From NCBI GenBank assembly GCA_937924775.1, contig CALDUT010000010.1, forward strand, positions 549,171-613,170: a stretch of 64,000 nt of DNA, read 5' to 3'. Position 1 is the stretch's first letter. Each line of letters begins with the position of its first letter. The notes below the pieces were generated by a model. It did no database searches and was not told the origin of the DNA. It saw only the letters and a program-made list of their open reading frames with translations. This stretch comes from an uncultured Gemmata sp. (GTDB taxonomy: Bacteria > Planctomycetota > Planctomycetia > Gemmatales > Gemmataceae). Of this stretch, positions 27,178-36,865 are shown one piece after another. The position numbers and the translations under genes were made by a program.

Positions 27178-28671
27178 TCATATTACCGGCAGGGAGAAGC
27201 GACTGGGTCGCCGCGGAGGCTCTCGCAGTGGCGCTGCACGAGCTGTCTCAACCCCGACTACCTCATCCGTGAGCACGGAACCGTAGAGAGTGAACGGCGA
27301 AGCATCCTCGATGACCACGCGCACGATTTGGCCAATCAGCCGCGGTGTGCCGTCGAAGACCACGATGTGATCTGTCATCGTGCGACCGGTCAGTTGAATC
27401 AGTGGCGAATGGGCAGCGGCCGTTGCAACCTTTGACGCCATCCGGCTAGGGCCTTCCACCAACACTTCAACCATCCGGCCCACTTGGGCGCGGTGATCGA
27501 GGCGGCTATTCTCATTTTGGACCGCCAAAAGATCGTTGTTACGGCGTTTTTTGACCTCGTCAGGGACATCATCCGGGTAGCGTTCGGCGGCTTTGGTCCC
27601 GGCTCGTTCACTGTACTTGAAGATGAACGAATTTTTGAATCTCGCGACCCGCACCATTTCCACCGACTTTTGGAAGCTCTCTTCTGTCTCACCGCAGAAG
27701 CCCACGATGAAATCCGAGCTGACAGCAACTCCCGGCACCCGTTCGCGGCAGCGGGCGAGCATGTCCATGTAATAGGCCGTGGTGTAGTTGCGTTTCATCC
27801 GCCGCAGGACTTCATCACAGCCCGATTGCGCCGGAACGTGCAAATACTTCACTACCTTGGGCAATTCGCGGACCACATCGAGCAAATCGTCGGTCATATC
27901 TTTGGGGTAGTTCGTCACAAACTTGATCCGCTTCAGCCCGGGGATGTCGTGCATACCCGCGATCAGATCACTCAGGCGGGTACGCCGGTCGCCCTGGTGA
28001 TAGACGTAACTATTGACCGTTTGGCCCAATAACGTCACCTCTTTGCAGCCTTGATCAACCAACTGCCGCACTTCATTCCAAATGTGTTCTGGAGGACGGC
28101 TTTGCTCCGGACCGCGGGTACTGGGAACGACGCAGTACGTACAAAACTTATCGCAGCCAATCTGAATGCGGACGTAAGCCTGAAACGGTGTCGGCCGCAT
28201 GCTGGGATCGCGAACCGGGTCGTAGCTGATGAAGCTCGCTTCCACTTCGTGCCGCCCCGCGTCGGCCCGCCCCAGGCTGACAGCTAACTGAGGCTCGCGG
28301 GTGGCTTGCACTTTAGCAACCAGTTCTGGCACCCCCCCCAACTGCCCAGTCCCCACCACCAAATCGACATACGGTGCCCGCTTACGGATCAATTCCTGAT
28401 CCTTCTGGGCCATGCACCCCAAAACGCCAATCACCGCATCAGGATTGCGACGCTTCAGATGCCGCACCCGGCCCAACGCGGAATAGGTTTTCTCCTCGGC
28501 ATGTTCCCGCACGGAACAGGTATTGAACAAAAGAACATCAGCTTCAACCGGAGAATCCGTCAGTTCATAACCGTGCTGACGCAGCGCCCCGATCACCAGT
28601 TCGCTATCCAGCACATTCATCTGACAACCAACTGTCTCAATGTAAACGCGTGGTTTTGCAGCATTCATCAT
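27178..28671 (-). CDS. miaB: tRNA-2-methylthio-N6-dimethylallyladenosine synthase
   Basis: Radical-SAM methylthiotransferase that adds a methylthio group to i6A37 of tRNAs. The 497 residues have the family order: the UPF0004 domain (VYIETVGCQMNVLDSE, LFNTCSVREHAEEK, VIGVLGCMAQ) with three cluster cysteines, the radical-SAM motif IGCDKFCTYCVVPSTRG (Cys-x3-Cys-x2-Cys) and a C-terminal TRAM domain (GRMVEVLVEGPSR...GQIVRVVIEDA). A 40-residue tail rich in Arg and Pro is slightly unusual. Cytosolic. It needs two 4Fe-4S clusters. Confidence 0.96.
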   Translation of the reverse strand: MMNAAKPRVYIETVGCQMNVLDSELVIGALRQHGYELTDSPVEADVLLFNTCSVREHAEEKTYSALGRVRHLKRRNPDAVIGVLGCMAQKDQELIRKRAPYVDLVVGTGQLGGVPELVAKVQATREPQLAVSLGRADAGRHEVEASFISYDPVRDPSMRPTPFQAYVRIQIGCDKFCTYCVVPSTRGPEQSRPPEHIWNEVRQLVDQGCKEVTLLGQTVNSYVYHQGDRRTRLSDLIAGMHDIPGLKRIKFVTNYPKDMTDDLLDVVRELPKVVKYLHVPAQSGCDEVLRRMKRNYTTAYYMDMLARCRERVPGVAVSSDFIVGFCGETEESFQKSVEMVRVARFKNSFIFKYSERAGTKAAERYPDDVPDEVKKRRNNDLLAVQNENSRLDHRAQVGRMVEVLVEGPSRMASKVATAAAHSPLIQLTGRTMTDHIVVFDGTPRLIGQIVRVVIEDASPFTLYGSVLTDEVVGVETARAAPLREPPRRPSRFSLPVI

Positions 28672-28884
28672 GGCGGGAAACCGTTATCACACGGGGCCGA
28701 CCAAAAGTTTCTCTGAGTCTTCTCTGTGAAGATACAAGACCAAACACCTGCGACCAAGACGAGCTGACACACACTTTTTGAGGAATTTTTCCCTTTTTCA
28801 TTTGCTTTTTCTCAAAAATAGCTAACAAATTATCATATATGGATCTTTGAACACTAAATGAGCCCTGATCGGAGATCCCCGGCT

Positions 28885-30144
28885 ATGCCATTGCGTTACC
28901 TGTTTATCGATATGAATTCCTTTTTCGCCGCCTGTGAACAACAGGACAAACCGCATTTGCGGAACAAACCCGTAGCGGTCATTCCTACCGATGCCGAAAC
29001 GACCTCCTGCATCGCTGCGTGTTACCGGGCCAAGGCGTTTGGTGTCCGCACCGGAACGCCAGTGTGGGAAGCCCGCCGACTGTGCCCCGGCATTGTCTTT
29101 CAGGTGGCTGATCACAAACGCTACGTCATTATGCATAACCGCGTTGTGGCAGCGGTGCAGCGGGTTCTTCCGATTGAAACGATTATGTCGATCGATGAAA
29201 TGGCCTGTCGCCTAACTGGGGATGAGCGCCAGCCACCTTGCGCCACCGCGATAGCCCGGCAGATCAAAGACGCCATTTACACCCTCGCAGGCGACCAGAT
29301 GCACTGTTCCATCGGCATCGGCCCCAACCCCCTGCTGGCGAAAATCGCGGCCGACATGCAAAAACCCAACGGCCTTACTCTTCTGGCCGACACCGAAATA
29401 CCCGAGGCTCTCTTGCATTTGCAGCTAACGGATTTTCCCGGTGTAGGGCCGCGCATGGAACGGCGATTGAAGCTCTACGGCATCTTCACTGTCGCGCAGT
29501 TCTGTCGGGCTTCCGCCAAAACACTCAGCGAGATTTGGGGCAGCCAAAAGCTCGGCGAACGGTGGTATCGGCTGTTACGGGGCGAGGATGTTCCCGACAC
29601 GCCCATACGCCGGCAAACGGTCAGTCACTCGCACGTTCTGCCGCCACCCCTGCGAACCGACGATGGCGCGTTCGGGGTCCTCATGCGGTTGGTCCACAAG
29701 GCTGCGGCCCGGTTGCGGAAGATCGGTTATTGGTGCGGCGCGATGTCCGTGGGCGCGAGTTTTCTGGGGAATGAATATGGCGATTCGGTGTGGTGGGAAG
29801 AACAGGCCCGGGTGCCCCGCTGTCACGATACTCCGGCGCTGGTCGCGACGGCCGCGCACTTATGGAACCGGCGGCCCTGGAAGGCCGGTGTATCAGGCAC
29901 TGAGCACCGAGTGCCCTTCAAAGTGTCCACAGTTCTCAGTGACTTGGTGCCGGCCCACAGTGCCACGCCATCGCTGTTCGACGACGACCGCCGAGGGGAA
30001 CACATCTCTGTGGCTCTCGACACCGTGAATAATCAGTTCGGTACGAATGTGTTGTATTTGGGTGCCATGTTCGGGATGCGCGATACGGCTCCCACGCGGA
30101 TCGCCTTCACGCAAATCCCCGACTTCGACCGCCGTGTGAATTAG
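28885..30144 (+). CDS. Y-family DNA polymerase (DinB/ImpB-like)
   Basis: Translesion DNA polymerase of the Y family. The frame opens at 28858, but the ATG at 28885 has GGAG 10 nt upstream and gives the family start MPLRYLFIDMNSFFAACEQQ. Catalytic acids are kept: Asp in FIDMN and Asp-Glu in IMSIDEMACRL. CSIGIGPNPLLAKIAADMQKP and the helix-hairpin-helix region DFPGVGPRMERRLKLYGI also fit. Related planctomycete proteins are often mislabelled as type VI secretion ImpB. The second residue of the motif (Asp-Met-Asn instead of Asp-Met-Asp) and the absence of a beta-clamp-binding-like tail are notable. Upstream AT-rich sequence could host damage-responsive control, but I see no LexA box. Confidence 0.85.
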   Translation: MPLRYLFIDMNSFFAACEQQDKPHLRNKPVAVIPTDAETTSCIAACYRAKAFGVRTGTPVWEARRLCPGIVFQVADHKRYVIMHNRVVAAVQRVLPIETIMSIDEMACRLTGDERQPPCATAIARQIKDAIYTLAGDQMHCSIGIGPNPLLAKIAADMQKPNGLTLLADTEIPEALLHLQLTDFPGVGPRMERRLKLYGIFTVAQFCRASAKTLSEIWGSQKLGERWYRLLRGEDVPDTPIRRQTVSHSHVLPPPLRTDDGAFGVLMRLVHKAAARLRKIGYWCGAMSVGASFLGNEYGDSVWWEEQARVPRCHDTPALVATAAHLWNRRPWKAGVSGTEHRVPFKVSTVLSDLVPAHSATPSLFDDDRRGEHISVALDTVNNQFGTNVLYLGAMFGMRDTAPTRIAFTQIPDFDRRVN

Positions 30145-30159
30145 AAAGCGGTTAGCAAC

Positions 30160-30183
30160 ATTAGCCTCCGAAAGGAGGCTAAT
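30160..30183. terminator. Perfect 10-bp hairpin between convergent genes
   Basis: ATTAGCCTCC-GAAA-GGAGGCTAAT is a perfect 10-bp stem closed by a GNRA tetraloop, 16 bp after the polymerase stop and before the convergent membrane-protein gene. There is no long U-tract, so it is a bidirectional terminator by position and stability rather than by canonical form. Confidence 0.65.
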
Positions 30184-30263
30184 ATTCTCTGGAATCTGAC
30201 AATGCGGTCTGACCAATTGAGTACAACCAGACTATAGCCAAGGCCATTGAGCACAACAAAAAG

Positions 30264-32060
30264 CTACACTAATGTACCGACGGGTACCGGAGTCGAGGAC
30301 CAATCGAAGGGGGGGTCGACCAATTCCTCATGGCCACCGCGGTCGCGGAAAATGTGGAGAACCCGAACGCGGGAAAGATCGTCGAATTTCGGTTCGGGAT
30401 AAAGATCGGAGCGGAACGGATTGCCCGGTTCGTAGTCGTGGATCATAACCTTGACTTTGGGCAACCCCCGGAAGTGAAGTTCCTCCGCCCGGCGCTGGCC
30501 CCCATGAACGTCGTACAGTTCGGTGAGGACACGTAACGCACGTTCAAGGCTGCGGTAGCTCACACCATCTTCGACAAAGATCATGTCGATTTGGGTAGCT
30601 CGCAGAACAGCGTGGGAGTGCTGCCGCGCCCGCGGAGGAATAACCCGGCCATACGCCGGGCCCACCAGTGGCGGGGATTCTTCACCGGAAGCGTCGGCAT
30701 CTTCGCGTGCGACCGCTTCGACGAACCACCAGTGGGGGGCTAGCCAAAATCCACCCCCCGCTGGACCTTTGAACATGCTGGCGCGTTTGAAGAGTTTCTG
30801 CAATCCACGGAAGAGTTGGCGACGAACATGGATTTCGTCGCGGCGGTCGAGGCGAGCCTTGACTGTCCCCTCTTCCAGATCTGCCAAGCTAACTTTCAGG
30901 GGCCACCGGGGGTTGAAGTCTTGGGCTTCGGAATGTTCCGGTGCCACAATTTCGATCCCTACAAAAGCGGCTTCCCGTTTTGCAGGCGTCAGCCGAACGT
31001 GCCATCCCCAGCCCGAGGCGATCTGCGCAGCGCGACGAACTGCAGCGCGATCAGTACCGCTGATGTGCAGCGTCGGTGGTGTGCGGCGGGCCGGATCATT
31101 GCGACGGGCGGTATAGAGTTTCAGCAAGAAGGCTGCGAACAGACCCGGCATCATCCACGCGGCCACCGTGCCCAGAAGTGCGGTCAAAGGCATCGTATCG
31201 TTGGCACGCGGCGCGTGGAGCAAGCGACCCCCGCAGGCTGTCAACAGAACATCGAAGGCGATGAGGGCGATCAGACCAACGACCACGGCCAATACGCGGC
31301 GTAAGGGCACGGCGTAAATGGGTGAGTCGGGTGAACTGCGCCACAAAAGTGCTGCCCCATCGTTGCCCCGGGGCAGATAAACCATCCCCGCGATCACGGC
31401 TACCAGGCCACACAAACCGAGGACCGCCACGGGGGGAACGAAGTAAGCGACCGTGGCGACCAGAACCGCATAACCCACGATCGCCGCCAACTCGGCCCCG
31501 CGCCGGTCGGTTTCACCAACCCACGATTTGAGCCGCGTATCCAACATGGCCACCGGCACAAAAATGCCAACAACGGTAATCGCGATCAGCAAAGCCCACA
31601 ATATCAGCATGAACAGGAGATAAACCGTGTACGGCAGATAGTATCCCAGAACACGCCAACCCGTTGGGAAGGTAGCCCAAGCGCCGGCTGCTGCGGCTCC
31701 CCACAACAACAACAGAAGGAGAGCGACGAAAACCACAGTCGGTGTTCGCCGCGGCAACGGCGGCGTTCCTCGCAGATCAATGCCATGATCGTAACGGAAA
31801 CGGCCCAAGGCTTCGATGCCGCGGTTCCACACTGCAAGCAGTCGGCTCATCCACGGCAATGGCGTGCGACGATGCCGAGCAACAACCGCGCAAACCATCA
31901 TCAGAAGACAAAACGCCGCTAGAGCGTCGTGGAGATCACTAGTGGTATAACGACCAACAATTTCCAGCGTAACGAGAAAGATCCCGACAGCCAGAGTGAA
32001 CCATCCGCCTGCCGGGAGCAAACGACCGTTACGCGGGTAAATCGATGTGAGAAGCTTCAT
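30264..32060 (-). CDS. Polytopic membrane protein of unknown function
   Basis: A 598-residue protein. Several hydrophobic segments lie in the first 330 residues (about 18-38, 47-63, 108-130, 140-172, 190-236, 262-282, 292-312), followed by a soluble C-terminal half of some 270 residues rich in Arg and Glu with aromatic patches (GGGFWLAPHWWFVEAV) and basic tracts. I recognise no catalytic motif. It is separated from the polymerase gene by a strong hairpin and from the kinase by 266 bp. Related proteins are expected in other Gemmataceae only. Confidence 0.6.
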   Translation of the reverse strand: MKLLTSIYPRNGRLLPAGGWFTLAVGIFLVTLEIVGRYTTSDLHDALAAFCLLMMVCAVVARHRRTPLPWMSRLLAVWNRGIEALGRFRYDHGIDLRGTPPLPRRTPTVVFVALLLLLLWGAAAAGAWATFPTGWRVLGYYLPYTVYLLFMLILWALLIAITVVGIFVPVAMLDTRLKSWVGETDRRGAELAAIVGYAVLVATVAYFVPPVAVLGLCGLVAVIAGMVYLPRGNDGAALLWRSSPDSPIYAVPLRRVLAVVVGLIALIAFDVLLTACGGRLLHAPRANDTMPLTALLGTVAAWMMPGLFAAFLLKLYTARRNDPARRTPPTLHISGTDRAAVRRAAQIASGWGWHVRLTPAKREAAFVGIEIVAPEHSEAQDFNPRWPLKVSLADLEEGTVKARLDRRDEIHVRRQLFRGLQKLFKRASMFKGPAGGGFWLAPHWWFVEAVAREDADASGEESPPLVGPAYGRVIPPRARQHSHAVLRATQIDMIFVEDGVSYRSLERALRVLTELYDVHGGQRRAEELHFRGLPKVKVMIHDYEPGNPFRSDLYPEPKFDDLSRVRVLHIFRDRGGHEELVDPPFDWSSTPVPVGTLV

Positions 32061-32326
32061 AAGAGATATTTCACCACATTCCGAGGCTCACGCCAACAGT
32101 TTGATTCCATCGGGTTCACCGATGCGGAATGAATGTATCACCCATTTTACCACACAGACAGGTGCCCATCGCTCACCATCCTAAGAAAGGAGAACTTGCT
32201 CATGCTCCCGGAGATCCCCGGCCACCCTCGAGCCGAACCCAGAAACGCCCCAAGTGATTCCCCGACCGGACCGATAATCCGGAGGCAATTCCGATGTTCT
32301 GACCACCTCCAAATCTATGGTGGCGA

Positions 32327-35300
32327 TTACTCCCGGGCATCCCAAATGGCCATTTGGCCACCGCCCCCGGTGATGAGGACTTTGCCATCTGCGGAAAATT
32401 CGATGAATGTCACCGGCTGGGAATGCCGCGGCAGGCTGAGCAGTTCAAAACCTGTGCGTAAGTCCCAGAATTTTACCTCACCGGTCGAACCGCCGCTGAC
32501 GATGGTACGGCCATCGGGACAGGTGGCGATACACGTTACCCGGCCCACATGGCCGTACAACGCTGTTTCTTCACGCCCATCACCATTCCACAAACGGATA
32601 GCCCCATCGCGGCCAGCGGTGATGAGCCGTTCGCGGTGAGCGTCGAAACGAAACACTGTTTGACTATCGCCTTCAAGCTTCACCATATAATCCAGCTGGC
32701 TGAGGCTCCACATACCGATACCCTCAGGGATCGGTGCCGCGAACGATAAACCGGCATCGGACATCATCAACCGCTCAACAGGAGCGGTAGTGCCCGTATC
32801 AATGCTGCCTAGCAGGCGTTTCTCTGCCACCGACCAGACCGAAACGTGCCCCGCCGAATCACCAATAGCTACCAACAGGCCATTAGCGGCGAGGGCAGCG
32901 GAGGTGGGCTTGCGGTTGTCTGGCAACTGATCGCGGTAGACCTCACGCAGTGTTGTTCCAACCGGGGTGCCCACGATGAAGTCGGCTCCGTCGAAGGTCA
33001 CCAGCCGAATCGCCCCATCGGGCAATACGCGTAGAGCTGCAATCCGTTGGGAACCGGCGTGCCAGTGGTTCTGCCACGCGGTCCCGGTAGTATGTTGAAC
33101 GCGTTGACCATCGGTGGCGACGCAGCGAGAACCATCAGAAGAAAGGCTCAATTGGGTGAAAGAGGGAATGGTTTGTGTGGCGAAGCGTGTGCGGTCACTG
33201 ACCAGATTCCACGAACGAATGATGCCATCTTCCCCCGCAGTGAAAAGTATGCGGCCGTCGGGGGAGTAGGCCGCGGCCAGAATTTCCCCCGAATCACCGG
33301 TGGGAAATTCCCCTCCGTCGCTGAGATAGACGCGGTTGGTTCGCAAATTCACAGCGAATTGTCCCTGGGGCGAGGCGGCAATCCAACGGACGCGCCCGCG
33401 ACCGGAAGTGAGCATCGGTTGAGTCCAGCGTGGTTGCCAAACACCACCGTTGACCAACCCGGCCAAGGGCTCACCACTGTTGGTTATCGATAACGCAGTC
33501 ACTTCCGCCGGCGCGTGATACTCGCGGTTTTCTGCGAGCCTCAAGGTGGAATTCCAGCAGCGCAGTTCGCCGTGGCTGTTGCAGGTGGCAATCCATTCGC
33601 GATTCGGAGAAACCGCAACATGACGAATGGCTGGCGTACCGACCCGACGCGATTGCACGAGCAGAGGCCGTTTGTCGGTCAAATCCCAACGAACCAAAAG
33701 ACCGTCTTCGCCCCCTGCAACTACGGTCTGGCCATCGGGGGAAACCGCGAAGGAATAGATCGTCTCAGGAAACACCCACTGCGGATCAGGGCGAAGAGGG
33801 ACCGTGTCACCGCGAATGAATTGCCAAACAGTCAAAGTGGGTGCAGCATTAGCACCTGCGCTTAATGTGATAAGCCGACGGCCTGTACCAGCGAAGGCGA
33901 TACTGCGGACCTCGCCCGGGCCGGCGGGCACATTGGCCAGCGGTTGGCCGGTTTCCCGATCCCACAGGCTGATCGTGCCATCCGCATGGCCGCTGGCAAG
34001 TTGCGTGCCATCGGGTGAAACAGCCAAAGCCGTTACCGGCCCGGCCGGGCAGACAATCATCAACTGACGATGTTTGAGAAGACTGCGGAGAAAATCATGT
34101 GCAAATTCAGGCGGTTCATCCAAGGCTGCGGCAATCGAGCGGGCACTGGCCAGCGCTCCGGCAGCTCGCGCCACATTACCGGTGCGCCACGCCACAAAAG
34201 CATCGCGGATTTGCCGCGAGTATTCCCGTTCTTGCTCGGTACGGTACAACACCGCGCGGTCGTTGAGAGCTATGGCATGATCGCGACGCAACAACCGCGA
34301 CTGATACCAATTCCAACTTCCCACCCCGATGACGACCAACACCATGAAGGTGAGAACGAGAATCGCAAAGAATTGATCGTTGCGTTTCAGCCACCGAAGG
34401 GCCCGGCCCGACCAGTGCAGCGGGCGAGCGATCGTTGGCCGGCCATCGAGAAAGCGGCGCAGGTCGTCGGCAAAGTCGATGGCTGTCCGATACCGCTCGG
34501 TAGTATCGCGGGCCATGGCCTTCAAGCAAATGGCTTCCAAGTCGCGGGGCAAGTCGGGGCGGAAATGGTGTGGTGGAATGGCTTTGCCTTCCACCGCCTG
34601 GCGGAGAACCTCGACATCGCTGGCCCCATCGTAAGGCGCACGGCCGGCGAGCAATTCATAGAGCATAACACCCAATGCATACACGTCCGCACGCGGGCCG
34701 ATGTCTTCGCGGCGAGCCTGTGCCTGTTCTGGCGACATGTACTTGGGCGTGCCCACAATCTGCCGCGTACCGGTTTCTGAGGGGCCGCGTTCCAGCAACT
34801 TCGCCAACCCGAAATCCACCAACCGTGGCAGGAAATATTCTCCGCGTAGCAATACACTCCCCGGTGATGGTTCGTCGTTATCGGCGAGTTTGAGTTCTTG
34901 CAAGATAATATTGTTGGGCTTCAGATCACGGTGCAGTACACCGCGGTCGTGGGCGTGTTGCACGGCCTCGGCCACAATCGCCATCAACCGTGCGGCCTGT
35001 CGCACAGGGACGGGGAAAGCCTGTCGATCGTGCCATTCTGCCAAGGTCTGCCCGGGGCAGAAAGCCGTCGCGATGTAGCATAAAGGACCAATCTCGCCGG
35101 TTTCGAACACCGGAACCAGATTGGGATGATCGAACTCCGCGGCGGCCAGAGCTTCGCGAATCAACCGACGTTTGGCGTCTCGGTTCATCAACATCTCTGG
35201 CCGGGGAATCTTCAACGCCACTTCGCGTTGCAGCTTGGGATCGTAAGCCAGGAAAACGATACCGCAACCGCCTTTACCTAACTGCCGCCGAAGCTCAAAG

Positions 35301-35626
35301 CGGCCAATCCGGTGAGGTCCACCCACCCCCGGACTGGGAGTTAATGGTACCAGTGGCATTGGTGGCGATGCCTCTGGTATTGAATCGGGCAATACCTCGG
35401 AGCGCGAACCTTGATGGGTGGTCCCGGGCGTCAGCGGGGTGATCGGCCGCTCGTGAGGGGAAGTCGGTACAAGATCGGGGGGTATGGGAACATGGATTGT
35501 CTGCGGCCCCGACTCTCCGCCCTCAATCGACTGATCGTAGGCCGCCAGAAAGCGTGCCAGGTTCTCGTCGATCTTCAGCGAGTCGGACGAATCCATGAGC
35601 TGCCGAACCAGAGTTGAACAGGTCAC
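32327..35626 (-). CDS. Ser/Thr protein kinase with C-terminal WD40 propeller
   Basis: A transmembrane Hanks-type kinase of about 1100 residues. The start is unsure: GTG at 35626 or ATG at 35596 (10 codons later); neither has a clear ribosome site. After a Pro-rich linker comes the kinase: LGKGGCGIVFLAYD (Gly loop), VALKIPRPEM (Lys), VLHRDLKPNNIIL (catalytic loop), LVDFGLAKLL and GTPKYMSPEQAQA. A single membrane helix near residue 435 (FFAILVLTFMVLVVIGVGSW) is followed by at least six WD40-like blades (for example ASGHADGTISLWDRETGQP, IVSGGSTGEVKFWDL), probably outside the cytoplasm and sensing or binding. This fusion is common in planctomycetes. Targets are unknown. Confidence 0.93.
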   Translation of the reverse strand: MTCSTLVRQLMDSSDSLKIDENLARFLAAYDQSIEGGESGPQTIHVPIPPDLVPTSPHERPITPLTPGTTHQGSRSEVLPDSIPEASPPMPLVPLTPSPGVGGPHRIGRFELRRQLGKGGCGIVFLAYDPKLQREVALKIPRPEMLMNRDAKRRLIREALAAAEFDHPNLVPVFETGEIGPLCYIATAFCPGQTLAEWHDRQAFPVPVRQAARLMAIVAEAVQHAHDRGVLHRDLKPNNIILQELKLADNDEPSPGSVLLRGEYFLPRLVDFGLAKLLERGPSETGTRQIVGTPKYMSPEQAQARREDIGPRADVYALGVMLYELLAGRAPYDGASDVEVLRQAVEGKAIPPHHFRPDLPRDLEAICLKAMARDTTERYRTAIDFADDLRRFLDGRPTIARPLHWSGRALRWLKRNDQFFAILVLTFMVLVVIGVGSWNWYQSRLLRRDHAIALNDRAVLYRTEQEREYSRQIRDAFVAWRTGNVARAAGALASARSIAAALDEPPEFAHDFLRSLLKHRQLMIVCPAGPVTALAVSPDGTQLASGHADGTISLWDRETGQPLANVPAGPGEVRSIAFAGTGRRLITLSAGANAAPTLTVWQFIRGDTVPLRPDPQWVFPETIYSFAVSPDGQTVVAGGEDGLLVRWDLTDKRPLLVQSRRVGTPAIRHVAVSPNREWIATCNSHGELRCWNSTLRLAENREYHAPAEVTALSITNSGEPLAGLVNGGVWQPRWTQPMLTSGRGRVRWIAASPQGQFAVNLRTNRVYLSDGGEFPTGDSGEILAAAYSPDGRILFTAGEDGIIRSWNLVSDRTRFATQTIPSFTQLSLSSDGSRCVATDGQRVQHTTGTAWQNHWHAGSQRIAALRVLPDGAIRLVTFDGADFIVGTPVGTTLREVYRDQLPDNRKPTSAALAANGLLVAIGDSAGHVSVWSVAEKRLLGSIDTGTTAPVERLMMSDAGLSFAAPIPEGIGMWSLSQLDYMVKLEGDSQTVFRFDAHRERLITAGRDGAIRLWNGDGREETALYGHVGRVTCIATCPDGRTIVSGGSTGEVKFWDLRTGFELLSLPRHSQPVTFIEFSADGKVLITGGGGQMAIWDARE

Positions 35627-35716
35627 GCGATTTTATTGTGCTAGTGTACCACAAACCGCGTGCGGAACTGAAACGCAAAACGGAAAAGGCAGACCATCGA
35701 GGCTGCTTGTACCGTT

Positions 35717-36808
35717 TTACAAATATGTCGTATCGCGAACATTGTGTTCGGCTACGGCGCGGCTGATCTTTCCCGCTCGCCACAATTGCTTCACCGATTC
35801 ATCGAAGGTGAACATGCCGTCATCGCGACCAGTTTGAATGTAGTTGTCGATGCTTTCGAGCTTATTGGTGCGAATGGCACTGGCGATGGGGTGGGTATTC
35901 CACATTACTTCCAGGGCCAACTGGCGTTTGTCGCCCTTATTCACACCGGGTAACAAGCGCTGGCTGATGATAGCACGTAGGCTCATCGCCAACTGTGCGC
36001 GTACCGCTGGCTGGGCTTCTGGGGAGAAGAGATCGGGGAAGCGGCTGATCGCTCCCTTGGCATCTCGAGTATGCAACGTGCTGAACACCAGATGCCCGGT
36101 TTCCGCAGCCGAGAGGGCCATCTGAGCGGTGTCGCGGTCGCGAATTTCCCCCACCAGGATGACATCCGGGTCTTGTCGAAGCCCATACTTCAAACCATCG
36201 GCAAACGACAGCACATCGGTACCGACTTCGCGTTGGGTGATGACGGAATTGGGTTCGCGGGGAAAGAGATACTCCACCGGTTCTTCCACCGTGATGATGC
36301 GATAACCGCCCAGCCGGTTGAGCCGCTGAATGATCATCGCCAAGGAGGTGGTTTTCCCGGAGCCCGTCGCCCCGGTGAGAATCACCAAACCGTCACGCAG
36401 TTGCGTGAGCCGATGGGCCAAGGGAACGGGAAAACCCGCCCACTCCAAGTCGGGTATTGCGTCGGGGATTACGCGAAAGCATCCGCCCAACTGCCCCCCC
36501 GTGAGAAACAAATTGACCCGGAAGCGGACATTCCGGCCGCGGATCGTTTGGGCGAGGGAGAAATCGGCGTTTTTCTGTTCTTGCAGTCGGGAGAGCGTCG
36601 CGGGGGAACAGGTCGAGAGCAGTAGGGGTTCAAGGTCTTCCGCCGTTAGGGCTTCGGCGGAAGACGCCATCAGTTCGCCCTGCCAGCGAATCACCGGTGG
36701 ATGCCCCGGCACCAGGTGCAAGTCCGAAGCGTTGGTATCTATTGTCCACTCGAGGAATTCGATGAGCTTCGCCGGGACAGCCGATTCCGAAGCAGGAGGT
36801 TGTGTCAT
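35717..36808 (-). CDS. pilT: PilT/PilU-type twitching-motility ATPase
   Basis: Hexameric ATPase that powers type IV pilus retraction. The ATG at 36808 gives 363 residues; an in-frame GTG at 36832 would add eight. Seen: ASDLHLVPGHPPVIRWQGEL (N-terminal PilT PAS-like domain), LVILTGATGSGKTTSLAMII (Walker A), VEEPVEYLFP (Asp/Glu box), DPDVILVGEIRDRDTAQMALSAAETGHLVFSTLHT (Walker B and His box) and QLAMSLRAIISQRLLPG. No pilin or PilB/C gene is nearby. It may be cotranscribed with the kinase that follows (about 90 bp apart). Confidence 0.92.
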   Translation of the reverse strand: MTQPPASESAVPAKLIEFLEWTIDTNASDLHLVPGHPPVIRWQGELMASSAEALTAEDLEPLLLSTCSPATLSRLQEQKNADFSLAQTIRGRNVRFRVNLFLTGGQLGGCFRVIPDAIPDLEWAGFPVPLAHRLTQLRDGLVILTGATGSGKTTSLAMIIQRLNRLGGYRIITVEEPVEYLFPREPNSVITQREVGTDVLSFADGLKYGLRQDPDVILVGEIRDRDTAQMALSAAETGHLVFSTLHTRDAKGAISRFPDLFSPEAQPAVRAQLAMSLRAIISQRLLPGVNKGDKRQLALEVMWNTHPIASAIRTNKLESIDNYIQTGRDDGMFTFDESVKQLWRAGKISRAVAEHNVRDTTYL

Positions 36809-36865
36809 GAGAGCCAATGTGGCGGGTGGCACCGCGAGTGAGTGCCACCCGCGGGTCGATGGTGC

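Noticed and set aside
32061..32326. Possible small gene downstream of the kinase
   Set aside because: The open frames here are continuations of antisense frames of the kinase; no start, motif or ribosome site.
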